NCBI RefSeq assembly: GCF_000835165.1
Contig: NZ_CP007790.1
Location: 2,046,001 to 2,110,000, forward strand
DNA length: 64,000 nt
Origin: Corynebacterium marinum DSM 44953
GTDB taxonomy: Bacteria; Actinomycetota; Actinomycetes; Mycobacteriales; Mycobacteriaceae
Direction: 5' to 3'
Shown here: positions 30,570 to 40,098 of the stretch, in pieces
How the letters are laid out: the number at the start of each line of letters is the position of its first letter
Numbering within the stretch: position 1 is the stretch's first letter
Notes under the pieces: model-generated
What the model saw: only the letters and a program-made list of their open reading frames with translations
What the model was told of the DNA's origin: nothing
The model's database searches: none
Translations under genes and position numbers: made by a program

Positions 30570-31468
30570 GCCGCTTCCAGTTCGCCTGCGACCACCACAC
30601 CACCCACGGGGTGAAGCGGTTGTGCCAGGTACTCGGCCTGAACCGGTCGAGCTTCTACAGATGGCGGGCCGGACGCGACGCCCGCGCCGCCCGCCGAGAC
30701 GCCGACAAAGCGCTGGTTAAGCGCATGCGCGAGTACCACCAGGAATTCGACGGCACCATCGGAGTCAGGAGAATGACCATCGAACTCAATGAGAAAGCAG
30801 ATCAGCCGATCAACCACAAACGCGTGGAACGGCTGATGCGCACCCACAACATCGTCGGTGTGAACCTACGTAAACCGAAGAAGACCACGGTCAAGGACCA
30901 GGGCGCACGCGTTGTCGACGACTTCCTCAAACGCAAGTTCCGGGCTGAGGCACCGAATCAGGTCTACGTCGGCGACATCACCTACCTGCCCTGTGGCCAG
31001 GGGCAATTCCTCTATCTGGCCACCGTCATCGACGTGTGCTCCCGGCGTCTGGTCGGCTGGTCGATCGCCGACCACATGCGCACCAGTCTCGTCGAAGACG
31101 CCCTGGAAAACGCGGCCCGGGCGCGGGGCTCGTTGGCCGGGGCCGTATTCCACTCCGACCACGGACGGCAAGGCGGATTCAACTGGTCGTCGCAACACCC
31201 CTTTTGATGGAGGTGTTCAGCTGTGGCGACGAAGGATTGGATCGGCTCGAGTGCGGATAATGCGATGGCCGAGTCGTTCAACGCCTCCCTCAAGCGAGAA
31301 ACTCTCCAAGGTGCTCGTGGGTGGGACTCTGCCGAGGTGTGCCGTCGCGAGGTCTTCCGGTGGGTCACCCGCTACAACACTCGCCGGCGCCACTCAGCCC
31401 TGGACTACCGCTCGCCCCTTGCCTTCGAGACCGCGACGACGGCTGCTACCGTAGGCCTCGTTGCCTAA
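30566..31468 (+). pseudogene. IS3-family transposase OrfB, disrupted by IS30 remnant
   Basis: The first 201 codons are intact rve/DDE integrase sequence (YVGDITYLP with the first Asp, VFHSDHGR with the second). At 31172 the frame enters an IS30 left end and stops at 31205-31207. The C-terminal part with the catalytic Glu region (SADNAMAESFNASLKRE, YNTRRRHSALDYRSP) resumes at 31245 and ends at 31468. The CAA at 31169-31171 is one copy of the IS30 target duplication. Confidence 0.85.
31172..31244 (+). mobile_element. IS30 left-end remnant (73 bp)
   Basis: These bases match the first 73 of the IS30-family element at 41803, starting with the terminal repeat GGCGGATTCAACTGGTCGTC. The rest was lost in a deletion joined at GGATCG (31239-31244), a 6-base sequence found both inside the IS30 (41870-41875) and in the IS3 orfB tail (43365-43370). 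Confidence 0.88.
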
Positions 31469-31641
31469 CCCGGATCTTTCACGGGTCTTGTCGTCCAGTT
31501 CTCGGCGTGGGGATGCCCGACCGTAGGGTCGGCTGAGTCCCGGCGGGTGCTGGGCCGGGGAACCGAGGGGTCCAAGTTCATCTCGTGGGCGGGGCGTGAA
31601 GGACTGCAGTGACACAAGCGCGGGGCCGGACAGGTCCAGGA

Positions 31642-32170
31642 TCAGACTGACTGTCTGATCCTGGACAAACCGTGCTCCAACAACTCACGGTGCGGTGCAG
31701 CGGCATCACACCGCAGGATGACCTGCCGGGCGTGACGGACCACAACAGCAGCGATCGACAACATCCGCGCCCGTAGAGTCTTCGGCTCCCATACCCACCA
31801 CCGCGACCGCTGGCGGGCAGCATCACCATCGGCAGCGGTAATCAACCCGGCCCAGGTGATCAGGCTCAGACTCAGCACCGCCACGTGACACCACACCTGA
31901 TTCATCCGGAAGCCTTCGTGCGGGAGTTTCCCCAACCCACAGTCCTTGAGATCCCGGATCCGTTGCTCACACCGACCTCGTGCCCGGTGGATGACATCCA
32001 ACCTGTTGGCATGCCCGGGCTGGTTGGTGACAAAGGCCTGCACACGGCGGCCGTCCACGTCGGTGATGCGCAGCTGCGCACCAGAGGCAGGATGCTCCAC
32101 GCGGATGATGATCCGCATATCGTCGGGATAATTGTTCAAGTCGGTGCCAAGCGGTTCACCTGCCCAGGAG
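31642..32170 (-). pseudogene. IS1380-family transposase fragment A (C-terminal part)
   Basis: The frame encodes the last 170 or so residues of an IS1380-type transposase (VEHPASGAQLRITDVDGR, RCEQRIRDLKDCGLGKLPH, FRMNQVWCHVAVLSLSLI). Its 5' end is cut by the IS1634 element starting at 32171. The element end appears to be at about 31470 (GGATCTTTCACGGG), directly after the IS3 orfB stop; the 170 bases between are non-coding IS tail. Confidence 0.82.
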
Positions 32171-32198
32171 CCCGACTTTTATCAAATTAGTGCGGAAG

Positions 32199-33693
32199 TC
32201 AGTCGCCCTGGATCCCGGCGATCAGTTCGGCAATGTCTGTGGGCACCGGTGACGCCGCGTGGATCGTCTGCCCCGCGACCTGCACCTGGAAGGTCCGGTA
32301 CTTCCTCAACGTCCGCACCAGCCGCTTCAACGACAACCCCGAGCGTTCCTCCAGCAGATGGCCCACAGCCATCGCGGCCATCACCACGCTCAGGTGTGCC
32401 TCGATGGATTCTCGTTTGTGGTGGTAGATCGGCCGGGCCTTGAGATCGGACTTCGACATCCGGAAAGCCTTCTCGATCTTGAGCAGCTGCCGGTAGGCGT
32501 GGATGACCTGTTCCGCGGGCAGGTCCACCCGGGAGGTCTCGTACCCCCTTGATCCCTGCCAGGGCTTTGTTCTTGTCCACCAACGTCCAGTTGACCTGTT
32601 TGTTCGGTGCCTTGAGGTCCACGAACCGGTTGCGCTTGACTGGCAGCTTGCCGGCCACGGCCTTCTCAGCTTTGGCGACCTGCTCATCAATACCCTTGAG
32701 CGTGCGGCGTGCCCTGTCCCAGGAGTACTGGTAGTAGGTAACCGAGTGCGGCACGCCGTCGGGGCCACGCCCTGTCCGGTCGGCGTAGGTCCAGATCTGT
32801 TTGTCCTCGTAGTCCTGGCCGGGATGGTGTTTACGCCACTGCGCCACCGGGTAGGGGATGTCTTTGAATTTCACACCGAGGATGTAGTGCAGGCCGGCCT
32901 CGATGATCGCGGCCTTGTTACCGGCAGAGAACATCCCGGCGTCCGCGACGACGGTGACATCCTCCACGCCGTAGGCATCCTGGAAGTTTCTGATCATGGG
33001 CAGCATCGTGCGGGTTTCGGCCATGTTCCCTTCAAACGCACCCACGGCCAGCGGAAAGCCGTGGGCATCGGAGAGCAGGCCGACGGTGATCTGCGGTTCG
33101 AGTCGGCGTTCCTTGGAAAAGCCTGGTTTGCGGAAGTCATCACCTTCGTCGGTTTCGAAATACAAGGTGGTGACATCAAAAAGAACCAGGACTCCGGGGC
33201 CGATACCGGCATGCGTGGCGCAGGCCCGGGTGAGCGCATCCCTAAAGCCACCGGTCGCGTAGGCCGGTAGCCGCCGGTTGATAGTGGGATAGCTGGCAGA
33301 GGCCACGCCGAGTTCCGCGAGGGTTTCGATGCTGTCGAATGTTGAGCCTGGCTGCACGATCCGGGCGATGAGCAGATCCCGGAACACCTGGTCACCGCCG
33401 GTGGCTGTATCCAAACCCAGTTCGGTGTAGGCATGGTGGATGACGTCGAGGAGGTGACCAGCGCGTTCCGAGGTGATCGGGACCGGCGCATCCACCGACC
33501 CGCTGCCGGAAGGTGTGGTGTCCACACCAAGAGCCAGGCTCATCTGATCGCCGTCGACCAGGCGTCGGGCCTGGGCCTTCAACAGGGCAAGATCTTCGTC
33601 GGTGTGCGCCGAGCCGAGGTGCTTCATGCTCTTAGCCTGGATCCGCCGATGGTCTTTCGGTGATCGGTTGATTTCGGCTGCGGGCACCACCAA
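32199..33693 (-). pseudogene. IS1634-family transposase, main part with frameshift
   Basis: The frame runs from the IS1380 insertion (ILVVPAAEINRS, then KHLGSAHTDEDLALL) through the DDE core (VLFDVTTLYFETDEGDDFRK, VADAGMFSAGNKAAI) to NKALAGIKG near 32548. There the minus strand has five G where four would keep the frame (32544-32548); the rest (GYETSRVDLPAEQVIHAYRQ, KIEKAFRMSKSDLKARPIYH with the final Glu, MAVGHLLEERSG) continues in another frame to 32199. The start codon is on the far side of the IS1380. Confidence 0.88.
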
Positions 33694-35297
33694 GATTTTC
33701 GGGCAGGAATGATCCCCAGATCACGTCGTCGTCTGGTTGTTCCACGAATTGGTAGGTCGGCTCGGGCCGGAGGGTTTCGGCTCAGGTGGTCAGGAAGAAA
33801 CAACAGCCGGTGGCGAGTGACCGTGCTCGAACAGCTTCCGCCACTGCGGCTCCCATTTCCAGCCCTGCGGTAGGTGCAGGACCAACCGTCGTGCCCTACG
33901 AGCAATGCGGGCCGCCACCATGACGATCCGACGCCGGATCGTCGCAGTCGTAGCCCTGGCCAGTGCCCCGGCCGCGATGGTCCCGGCAGCCCTGGTGAGG
34001 TTGAAGGCCATGACCGCCACCACCAACCACGCCGCGTTCGCGGTGAACACACCTGAAGGCATATGCGCCAGCGCACTGTTCTTCAGATCGGCGTTGACCT
34101 GCTCGATGACCGCATGCTGCCGGTGGGTCTTGTCCGCGGCCACGGTACCCAGCAGGTCTGGGTCGGCGGTGGTGAATACCGCGTGGAAGCGGTGCAGATC
34201 AAACAGGCCCGGCTGATCGATATTCTTCTTGTTCAACTCCGGGATCCGGCGCACCACCAGCCGACCGGGAACCTGATCAGCTGCCTTCTTCGACGCAAAC
34301 GCGATGAAGGGGACTTCCGCGACTTCCGCTGAGGAGATCCAGGTCTGGGTGTCCTCATCAAAGAGCGCGTCGGTGTACTCAATTGTTTCCCAGGACGTGT
34401 CCGGGATCGTGGCAATCGCGTTCTGGATGTTGGGCGTCATCCGCGCGGTGATGGACACATCCGCACCGGCGGTGAGTGCTGCGTGGATGCTGGGCCGGCC
34501 GTAGAAAGCGGAGTCCGCGCGTACGAGGATTTTCTGCTGGGCCATGGCGGGTAGGCGTCGGGTGGTGGTGATGGCATCGGCAATCAACCGGCCTGCCCCA
34601 CGCGCCGAACCACAGGACCCTCGGCGCAGGCGCTGGGCTACGACCACCGGGGCAGACTCTGTCGTGGTGACCGTCGCCAGCAGAGCATTGAGCCCACGGA
34701 CACCGGAGTAGCCGAAGCCGGCGCCTTGTTTCTGGTGGCCGTGGACTTCGATGATGGTGTCGTCGACATCGACGAAGACATACCCGCTGGTGGCAGCTGG
34801 GGGTGCGGGTACCAGGCCCGGTGACTGGTCAGCCAGGTTGATCAGGAAGCGGGAGGCCACGGCATCCAACTGGCGCACGTGCCCGAAGGTGAAGGCCCGG
34901 AGGAAGGATCCCAGGGTCGACGGCGCGTAGATCCGGGTAAAGAGTCGGTTCATGCCGCCGTGGCGCAACAGGTCCATGTCGTCAATCGAGTCGGCACCGG
35001 CGACCATGCCTGCGACCAGTGAGGAGATCTTCGCCCCGGCGTTGGCACCCTTGTCGCCTGCGATACTCATCCTGTGCTGTGCCAGGGTCGACAGGCCAGC
35101 AGTGTCGGCCAGGCGCATGGCTGGGACCAAGCCGGCGGCCGACACGAGGTTGGGGTCATCGAATGAAATAGAGAGTGCCGCGGGAGTGTGAGATAGTTGC
35201 ACCTGAGAGATGCCCTCCTGGATGGGGAATATAGACCTTCGACAAGTCGTATTATCCCAGTTCAGAAGGGTATTTCTCTTTTTCCCACGCCGCTACC
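33694..35297 (-). mobile_element. IS1380-family element B inserted in the IS1634 transposase
   Basis: About 1604 bp flanked by CCAA at 33690-33693 and 35298-35301, read as the target duplication. Removing it plus one CCAA restores the IS1634 reading frame (TDVILVVPAAE). The exact ends are uncertain because GATTTT-type end similarity extends a few bases into the flanks. Confidence 0.78.
33790..35202 (-). CDS. IS1380-family transposase, intact
   Basis: The 470-residue protein is full length for the family: N-terminal helical region (SFDDPNLVSAAGLVPAMRLA), FVDVDDTIIEVHGHQKQGAG with the first Asp, LVRADSAFYGRPSI with the second, and HAVIEQVNADLKNSALAHMP with the catalytic Glu. It is the best-preserved transposase of this IS cluster and might still be active. 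It differs in sequence from the IS1380 fragment at 31.6 kb. Confidence 0.9.
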   Translation of the reverse strand: MQLSHTPAALSISFDDPNLVSAAGLVPAMRLADTAGLSTLAQHRMSIAGDKGANAGAKISSLVAGMVAGADSIDDMDLLRHGGMNRLFTRIYAPSTLGSFLRAFTFGHVRQLDAVASRFLINLADQSPGLVPAPPAATSGYVFVDVDDTIIEVHGHQKQGAGFGYSGVRGLNALLATVTTTESAPVVVAQRLRRGSCGSARGAGRLIADAITTTRRLPAMAQQKILVRADSAFYGRPSIHAALTAGADVSITARMTPNIQNAIATIPDTSWETIEYTDALFDEDTQTWISSAEVAEVPFIAFASKKAADQVPGRLVVRRIPELNKKNIDQPGLFDLHRFHAVFTTADPDLLGTVAADKTHRQHAVIEQVNADLKNSALAHMPSGVFTANAAWLVVAVMAFNLTRAAGTIAAGALARATTATIRRRIVMVAARIARRARRLVLHLPQGWKWEPQWRKLFEHGHSPPAVVSS

Positions 35298-35406
35298 CCA
35301 AAATCACATCGGTGGATCCAGGCTTAGAGCCACGCTTTTCCGAGTAGACGACCTGCACGGCAGTCGCCCCGGAGGTGGTGCGCACAGTGCGGATGTACGG
35401 GCTCAT
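35298..35406 (-). pseudogene. IS1634-family transposase, N-terminal part
   Basis: From the ATG at 35406 the minus strand reads MSPYIRTVRTTSGATAVQVV and on to STDVILG, then stops inside the IS1380. These 36 codons are the missing start of the transposase at 32199-33693; an upstream purine-rich leader and the right terminal repeat at 35518 follow. Confidence 0.85.
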
Positions 35407-35724
35407 GAAAATCAATCTAACCGCCCACCCCGAACCCCACCCCCTTAGTGCGGCAATTTCTTCCCGGAGCACGCGAATCTACTGGCCTACGCGTCAATAT
35501 GTTCCGCGTCACACCATTTTGATAAAAGTCGGGTTTATCGGAACCGTGCCCACAACTAGATGTCTAGCGGTCTGTGAGTTTCGGTTGAGTCATGGTCTGC
35601 AGGTTCATTGAGTACTGCTCTCGAGCGGTTTAACAAAACATCCACAGGCCCGTCACTTTTACAGAGTTTCAGGGTCTGGCGGCATCTACTTCTTGTTGGC
35701 GGTACCCGATTCTCGAAGATCCCT

Positions 35725-36471
35725 TTAAGGAGTATATTTAGTACCGTCTGCCCACAGCCTTTCAATCTGCGCACGGAAGTGATCGAACCATTTGCCATCA
35801 TCAGCTTCCAAGAGGAAGACGGGAGCACGTTCAGTACCGTCGGGTCTGTATTCATACATCTGAACCATGATTTTTCCTGCTGGATGTTCTATGTCCCAGC
35901 CGTTGATACTTATATGAGGCATGATGTCGGTGGTGCGTAGTTCGAGATTTCCACCTGCGTTGCGGCATTCCTGTGCCAGTTCGAAAGAGTGCTTGATAGA
36001 GCTTTTGATGGTTGCGGCGCTCCTGTCGGAACGGCCCTTTGCGATGGCTTTCATCAATTCATGATTGTCTGGGTTCGGTAGAAGTATTCTTGTTGAACCT
36101 CCCTCCCTGAGGACGCGACGAATATGACGTTGCATCGCAGTCATAGTGCGCCCCATCGTTTCCCCGGCATAAAAGTAGCTCTTAGATACAGTTCTTTGCG
36201 CGTCTCCATAACCAGGTGGAAAATCATCCCAGAAGATTTCCGTCCTCGCGCGGTGCCATGTATCTACCACTTCGTCGACTTGGAATCGATTCATAAGCTG
36301 GGAAAAGGCAAGAACTCCGAGTAGAACAACAACGACGGACCTTAAAATTTCATCCGAAAAAGAGCCAAAAATACTAAATCCTGCCACAACGAAAGAAGCG
36401 ATGGTTAAAACATATGTGTCAGGATTATCTTTTATTGATTTCCAGGTAAATACTTTTCTTAGTCTGGTCAT
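35725..36471 (-). CDS. Two-helix membrane protein with DUF5919-like C-terminal domain
   Basis: The 248-residue protein has two N-terminal membrane helices (about 18-37 and 43-60) and a soluble domain from about 65. The latter has RILLPNPDNHELMKAI, then SFELAQECRNAGGNLELR, PHISINGWDIEHPAGKIMV and a final FDHFRAQIERLWADGT. That pattern resembles the inactive phospholipase-D-like DUF5919 domain found with regulator domains in actinobacteria; this is my comparison by eye. Its start overlaps the cupin-like gene by 4 bases. GC content is lower than the chromosome. It could be a membrane effector or sensor; no catalytic motif is seen. Confidence 0.7.
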   Translation of the reverse strand: MTRLRKVFTWKSIKDNPDTYVLTIASFVVAGFSIFGSFSDEILRSVVVVLLGVLAFSQLMNRFQVDEVVDTWHRARTEIFWDDFPPGYGDAQRTVSKSYFYAGETMGRTMTAMQRHIRRVLREGGSTRILLPNPDNHELMKAIAKGRSDRSAATIKSSIKHSFELAQECRNAGGNLELRTTDIMPHISINGWDIEHPAGKIMVQMYEYRPDGTERAPVFLLEADDGKWFDHFRAQIERLWADGTKYTP

Positions 36472-37145
36472 TCCGTGGCCCCTTTATTGAGCACAGTTTG
36501 CCGCTCTAAATGATGAAGCAAGCTCATCTTCTCATCTGAAGTCAACGCTGGACGATGGTAACTGCTGGGGTTGATCTCCTCAGGCGAATAAACGTGGACC
36601 TTCTCCAAGATCGGCGGGGAAGTGATCAGAAGAGTCGCAGTGAACTCTCCATCGCTGATAGATGTTTCATGCGGAATCCCAGCGGCAACCTCATGGTATT
36701 TCCCCTCAGTCGCTTCCACCTCGATGGTCGGCTTGAGCAAGGAGGTCCCAGGATCGGTGACGGAATTCTTGTCTTTCAGGTATTTGATGGTTCCCCTGTA
36801 ATAGTGTCTGGTCCCGACCGTTTCGGAGACAGCCTCTTCGTAGATCGTTTCTGTGTAGGTACCAGCTAAAACACGACTACATAAATGCCATGCATGCGTA
36901 TGGATTGGTGCCCCATCAGGTCTGCTGACTCGTCTAGTGTCGGGCCAAATATGGAGCCGTAGGTTCCCAAGTTCGTGATGGTCGTTGAGATGGAAAACGG
37001 CAAATCCGTTTGGGTGCCATCTACTTTCCAGGGAGGAAAACTGCGCAAAGCCCTGCTCGAGCAACCGGTTTGCTTCCTCCTCGAGAACGCTTCGCGCTAA
37101 CTCTCGGAATGCTTGATAATTTACTTGGTTAGGATCGTGGGTCAT
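36468..37145 (-). CDS. Cupin-like metal-binding protein of unknown function
   Basis: The 225 residues hold a probable cupin fold: GAPIHTHAWHLCSRVLAGTY gives a metal-binding HxHxWH motif at about 88-107, and AAGIPHETSI a second motif. This resembles cysteine-dioxygenase-like or oxygen-dependent cupins but without a clear match. The N-terminal 60 residues are helical. The ATG at 37145 is chosen over an upstream hydrophobic extension. It is the first gene of a two-gene unit with the membrane protein (ATGA overlap) in an AT-rich stretch of the island, so a joint role is likely. Confidence 0.7.
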   Translation of the reverse strand: MTHDPNQVNYQAFRELARSVLEEEANRLLEQGFAQFSSLESRWHPNGFAVFHLNDHHELGNLRLHIWPDTRRVSRPDGAPIHTHAWHLCSRVLAGTYTETIYEEAVSETVGTRHYYRGTIKYLKDKNSVTDPGTSLLKPTIEVEATEGKYHEVAAGIPHETSISDGEFTATLLITSPPILEKVHVYSPEEINPSSYHRPALTSDEKMSLLHHLERQTVLNKGATE

Positions 37146-37362
37146 TCGTGCTCCGAGGTCAGGGTACAAGTAGATCGTGCGGAAAAGTTTCCTTGAACCT
37201 GTAAATATAACGAGGGTGATCAGTAATGCCACAAAGTGGTGGTCAATCTGAAAGGTTCCCCTTCCTGCCCTCAGGTCTCCTGCAATTCGGGCGCTGATCT
37301 ATGCGTGTGCTTCACGGTTATCTGGTGGCCTTCCCATAGCATTCCCTACCCAGACCGGTCGG

Positions 37363-37968
37363 CTACATGGGCTTACTGGAGGGCTTCTTCTGCCGTGTAG
37401 GTAGTGTCCCGGCTTCTTTGCGTAGTGCCCGGTAGACGGTGGTGCGGCTGACACCGAGGACCTCGCCGATCTGGGCGACGGTCATGTCTTTTTGCTCGTA
37501 GAGTTGGCGCGCGGTGCGCAGCCTGTCCCCCGACAGCAACGGGGGCCGGCCACCCACCCGCCCCCTCGCCCGGGCGGCCTGAAGCCCGGCGTTGGTGCGT
37601 TCCCGGATGAGGTCTCGTTCGAACTCGGCGAGGGAGGCGAAGATGTGGAAGACTAGGCGCCCGCCGGAGGAGGAGGTGTCGATGTTTTCCTGCAGGGACC
37701 GAAACTCCACCCCACGCTCCTGGAGCGTGGCGAGCTGATCGATCAGGTGCCGGATGGAACGTCCGAGTCGGTCGAGGCGCTACACCACCAACGTGTCGCC
37801 GGGGCGGAGTTGATCAAGCAACTTGTCGAGTTCGGGACGCGACTGCAACGATCCGGAAGCGGTGTCGGTGTAGATCCGGTAGCAGCCGGCCCGGGTGAGT
37901 GCGTCGTGTTGGAGTCGGGCGTCCTGGTCCCCGGTGGAGACCCGGGCGTAGCCGAATGCGTGTCCCAT
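37363..37968 (-). pseudogene. Serine recombinase (resolvase/invertase) with in-frame amber codon
   Basis: The frame encodes a complete Tn3-type resolvase apart from one stop. The N-terminal part has the catalytic Ser in GYARVSTGDQDARLQHDAL and GDTLVV; a TAG at 37780-37782 then stands where the family has Trp (VVWRLDRLGRS), and the frame continues with RLDRLGRSIRHLIDQLAT, FASLAEFERDLIRERTNAG and a C-terminal helix-turn-helix (VAQIGEVLGVSRTTVYRAL). A single base change would restore it. It may have served a lost Tn3-like transposon. Confidence 0.9.
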
Positions 37969-38217
37969 ACCCGAAAATGTAGCAGAACCCATACACAGAG
38001 CCTCGAATAGGCACATAGATTCCGGCACTGGGTTCCGCTACAGAGTTACGTGATCCCCACCTTTATATATGGGGCCGTTGGGGGATCCGGGTTTTTTGTG
38101 TCAGAAACGAACGTTTTCGACACGGCCACGCACCGGGTAGGAAATGCGCCATACCCTGCCCTTGCGCAAGGTCGAGAAAAACGTTCAGGGTCAACAATCC
38201 GTGCCATACTTCCCCTC

Positions 38218-38817
38218 ATGGACTCCTACCAGTTTTCCTTCGCCTCGTTCCTCTCCCTGGTCATTCCGCTCGTAGTCATCCCCGCGGCGATCGGGGTGGG
38301 GATAATCTGGCTGACGACCCGCTCTGCGACGTCGGATCCCCGTCCGGCTCCCCACGGGGTCCGACCGTGGGTGGGATGGTTAACCGGTGGGCGCCTGGGC
38401 CTATGGACGACGGGACTTGCGGGTGTGGTGTGGGGGTTTCTCGCGTGCGCGGGCTGGCTGAGCTGGACCGCCTCCGATAAAGGCGGAGGGTTTACCGGCC
38501 CCGGTTTGCCGGCGCCAACTAGTTTCCCGACCTGGCAGGTGGTCGCCTGCGGGATCACGGTGGTGGCCGGGGCCGTGCTGGTCTCGGTGTGTTCTCGTCG
38601 TCTGGTCCCGGGCGCACTGGCCGCGGCTTTAGGGGTGGCGACGGGGTTTTCCACCGCTTTTGCCGTAGGCGTCGCCACGGAGGTCACCAGCCAGGAAGGA
38701 ATCGGCGTGGGACTATCGATGATGGGGCTAACCATCGGCCTCGGGATGGTCACGTGGTGTGTCGCAGGTGTGCGGGACTGGCAGATCCGCCGGCACCCGC
38801 GGGACAGGCGGGCCTGA
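38218..38817 (+). CDS. Hypothetical membrane protein
   Basis: The 199 residues have five hydrophobic stretches (about 8-32, 62-80, 105-123, 131-150, 165-184) and a basic C-terminus (RDWQIRRHPRDRRA). I recognise no family. The ATG at 38218 is chosen because it follows a promoter-like gap; the frame stays open upstream without coding character. It is an island cargo gene between the broken resolvase and an IS6 end, with GC content nearer to the host than the cupin pair. Confidence 0.6.
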   Translation: MDSYQFSFASFLSLVIPLVVIPAAIGVGIIWLTTRSATSDPRPAPHGVRPWVGWLTGGRLGLWTTGLAGVVWGFLACAGWLSWTASDKGGGFTGPGLPAPTSFPTWQVVACGITVVAGAVLVSVCSRRLVPGALAAALGVATGFSTAFAVGVATEVTSQEGIGVGLSMMGLTIGLGMVTWCVAGVRDWQIRRHPRDRRA

Positions 38818-38894
38818 GGGGGATACGGCGCCCAGGCCAGGGATGAGGTCACTGCTCACCGACTTCGATATCACCCTGGGACAGTAACTAATCC

Positions 38895-38908
38895 GGTGCT
38901 GTTGCAAA
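38895..38908 (+). mobile_element. IS6-family terminal repeat remnant
   Basis: GGTGCTGTTGCAAA is a near match to the conserved IS6-family end GGCTCTGTTGCAAA. It stands in the same orientation as the end at 40195, on the other side of adhA; no transposase follows it. Confidence 0.6.
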
Positions 38909-38962
38909 CTCGCGTTTTGGGCCGGGGGTGTCCCCCGATATTCCTGCCGTCCACCCGTCCCT

Positions 38963-38978
38963 CTGGGGTATACCCCAG
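38963..38978. promoter_or_regulatory. 16-bp perfect palindrome
   Basis: CTGGGGTATACCCCAG is an uninterrupted palindrome between the membrane protein and adhA. It could be a repressor site for a gene now lost; no promoter is evident. Confidence 0.35.
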
Positions 38979-39063
38979 GGCGACTGAACGGCTATTTATG
39001 CGATCCGGACGGTTGCTTCGAAGCGGACGGCGATGCGCCAAGATGCGAGAGCGGGAAACTGCT

Positions 39064-40098
39064 TCAGTATCTGATCGACACTCGGCCCTCTACCCGGCCC
39101 CGGCGCAGGTCCTCAAAGACCTCGTTGACATCTTCCAGGGAGCACTCCCGGACCGCGGGATGGATGTTGCCCCTGGCATAGAAGTCGAGCGCCTCGATCA
39201 TGTCCTGGCGGGTCCCCACCAGCGAACCACGGATGGTCAGACCTTTGAACACAATGTCGAAGATCGGAGCTGGGAAATCCCCCGGCGGTAGGCCAATGAA
39301 GACAATTGTGCCGCCCTTGCGCGCCATACCGATCGCCTGACCGAAGGCGTCCGGGTGCACTGCGGTGACCTCCACCCCGTGGGCTCCGCCATTGGTGTAC
39401 TCGACTACCGCGGCCACCGGATCAGTCTCGGTCGCGTTGACGGTGAACTCGGCCCCGTTCTTGCGGGCGAGTTCCAGCTTGTCCTCGGCGATATCGACGG
39501 CAATCACGCGCATACCCATGGCCACGGCATACTGCACGGCAATGTGCCCGAGGCCGCCGACACCGGAGATGACCATAAACTGCCCTGGCTTGGTGTCGGA
39601 CATCTTTAGACCCTTGTAGACGGTCAAACCAGCGCAGAGGATGGGCGCGACCTCGACTGGGTCAACACCATCCGGGATGAGCGCGCAGTAGCGGGTGTCC
39701 ACGAGCATGTATTCACCGAAAGAACCGTTGACCGTGTACCCGCCATACTGGGCTTCATTGCACAGGGTCTCCCGGCCGGTGCGACAGTACTCGCATTTCC
39801 CGCAGGCCGACCACAGCCAAGCGTTGCCCACAATATCGCCAACCTCAACGTCGTGCTCGCCCGGTCCGAGCTTGACAACCTCGCCCACACCCTCGTGGCC
39901 GGGCACGAAGGGCGGCGATGGCTTGACCGGCCAGTCTCCCTCGGCTGCATGGAGGTCGGTATGGCAGATTCCGCTGGCGTGGAGCTTGACCAAGGCCTGG
40001 TTCCTGCCGGGCTCGGGCAGATCAATTTGCCTGATGGTCAGTTCGGGGCCGAACTTCTCGACGACGGCGGCGGTGTACTGATCGACTGTAGCGGTCAT
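39064..40098 (-). CDS. adhA: Zinc-dependent alcohol dehydrogenase
   Basis: The 344 residues are a medium-chain zinc alcohol dehydrogenase: catalytic zinc ligands in GICHTDLHAAEGDWP and PFVPGHEGVGEV, the four structural cysteines in CGKCEYCRTGRETLC, and the NAD motif SGVGGLGHIAVQYA. It oxidises ethanol and other primary alcohols, with AdhA of C. glutamicum as close relative. Here it lies inside the island and between two IS6-type ends, so it is probably an imported or relocated copy. It has a leader of about 40 bases before mobile sequence begins. Confidence 0.9.
   Translation of the reverse strand: MTATVDQYTAAVVEKFGPELTIRQIDLPEPGRNQALVKLHASGICHTDLHAAEGDWPVKPSPPFVPGHEGVGEVVKLGPGEHDVEVGDIVGNAWLWSACGKCEYCRTGRETLCNEAQYGGYTVNGSFGEYMLVDTRYCALIPDGVDPVEVAPILCAGLTVYKGLKMSDTKPGQFMVISGVGGLGHIAVQYAVAMGMRVIAVDIAEDKLELARKNGAEFTVNATETDPVAAVVEYTNGGAHGVEVTAVHPDAFGQAIGMARKGGTIVFIGLPPGDFPAPIFDIVFKGLTIRGSLVGTRQDMIEALDFYARGNIHPAVRECSLEDVNEVFEDLRRGRVEGRVSIRY

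Larger units (their letters stand above)
30177..31468 (+). mobile_element. IS3-family element A, right end missing, with IS30 scar
   Basis: The left terminal repeat TGACCCCCGTTTAGTGGACA begins at 30177, followed by orfA and orfB. The orfB is broken by a 73-base relic of an IS30 left end. The right terminal repeat is gone: sequence of an IS1380-type element starts right after the orfB stop. Confidence 0.85.
32171..35533 (-). mobile_element. IS1634-family element, interrupted by IS1380 copy B
   Basis: Exact 16-base terminal inverted repeats (CCCGACTTTTATCAAA at 32171-32186, its complement at 35518-35533) bound a transposase gene split into two parts around an inserted IS1380 at about 33694-35297. 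Without the insert the element is about 1755 bp, normal for the family. Confidence 0.88.

Noticed and set aside
32544..32548. Programmed frameshifting in the IS1634 transposase
   Set aside because: The family is normally encoded in one frame, there is no slippery-site plus structure signal, and the gene is already split by another IS.
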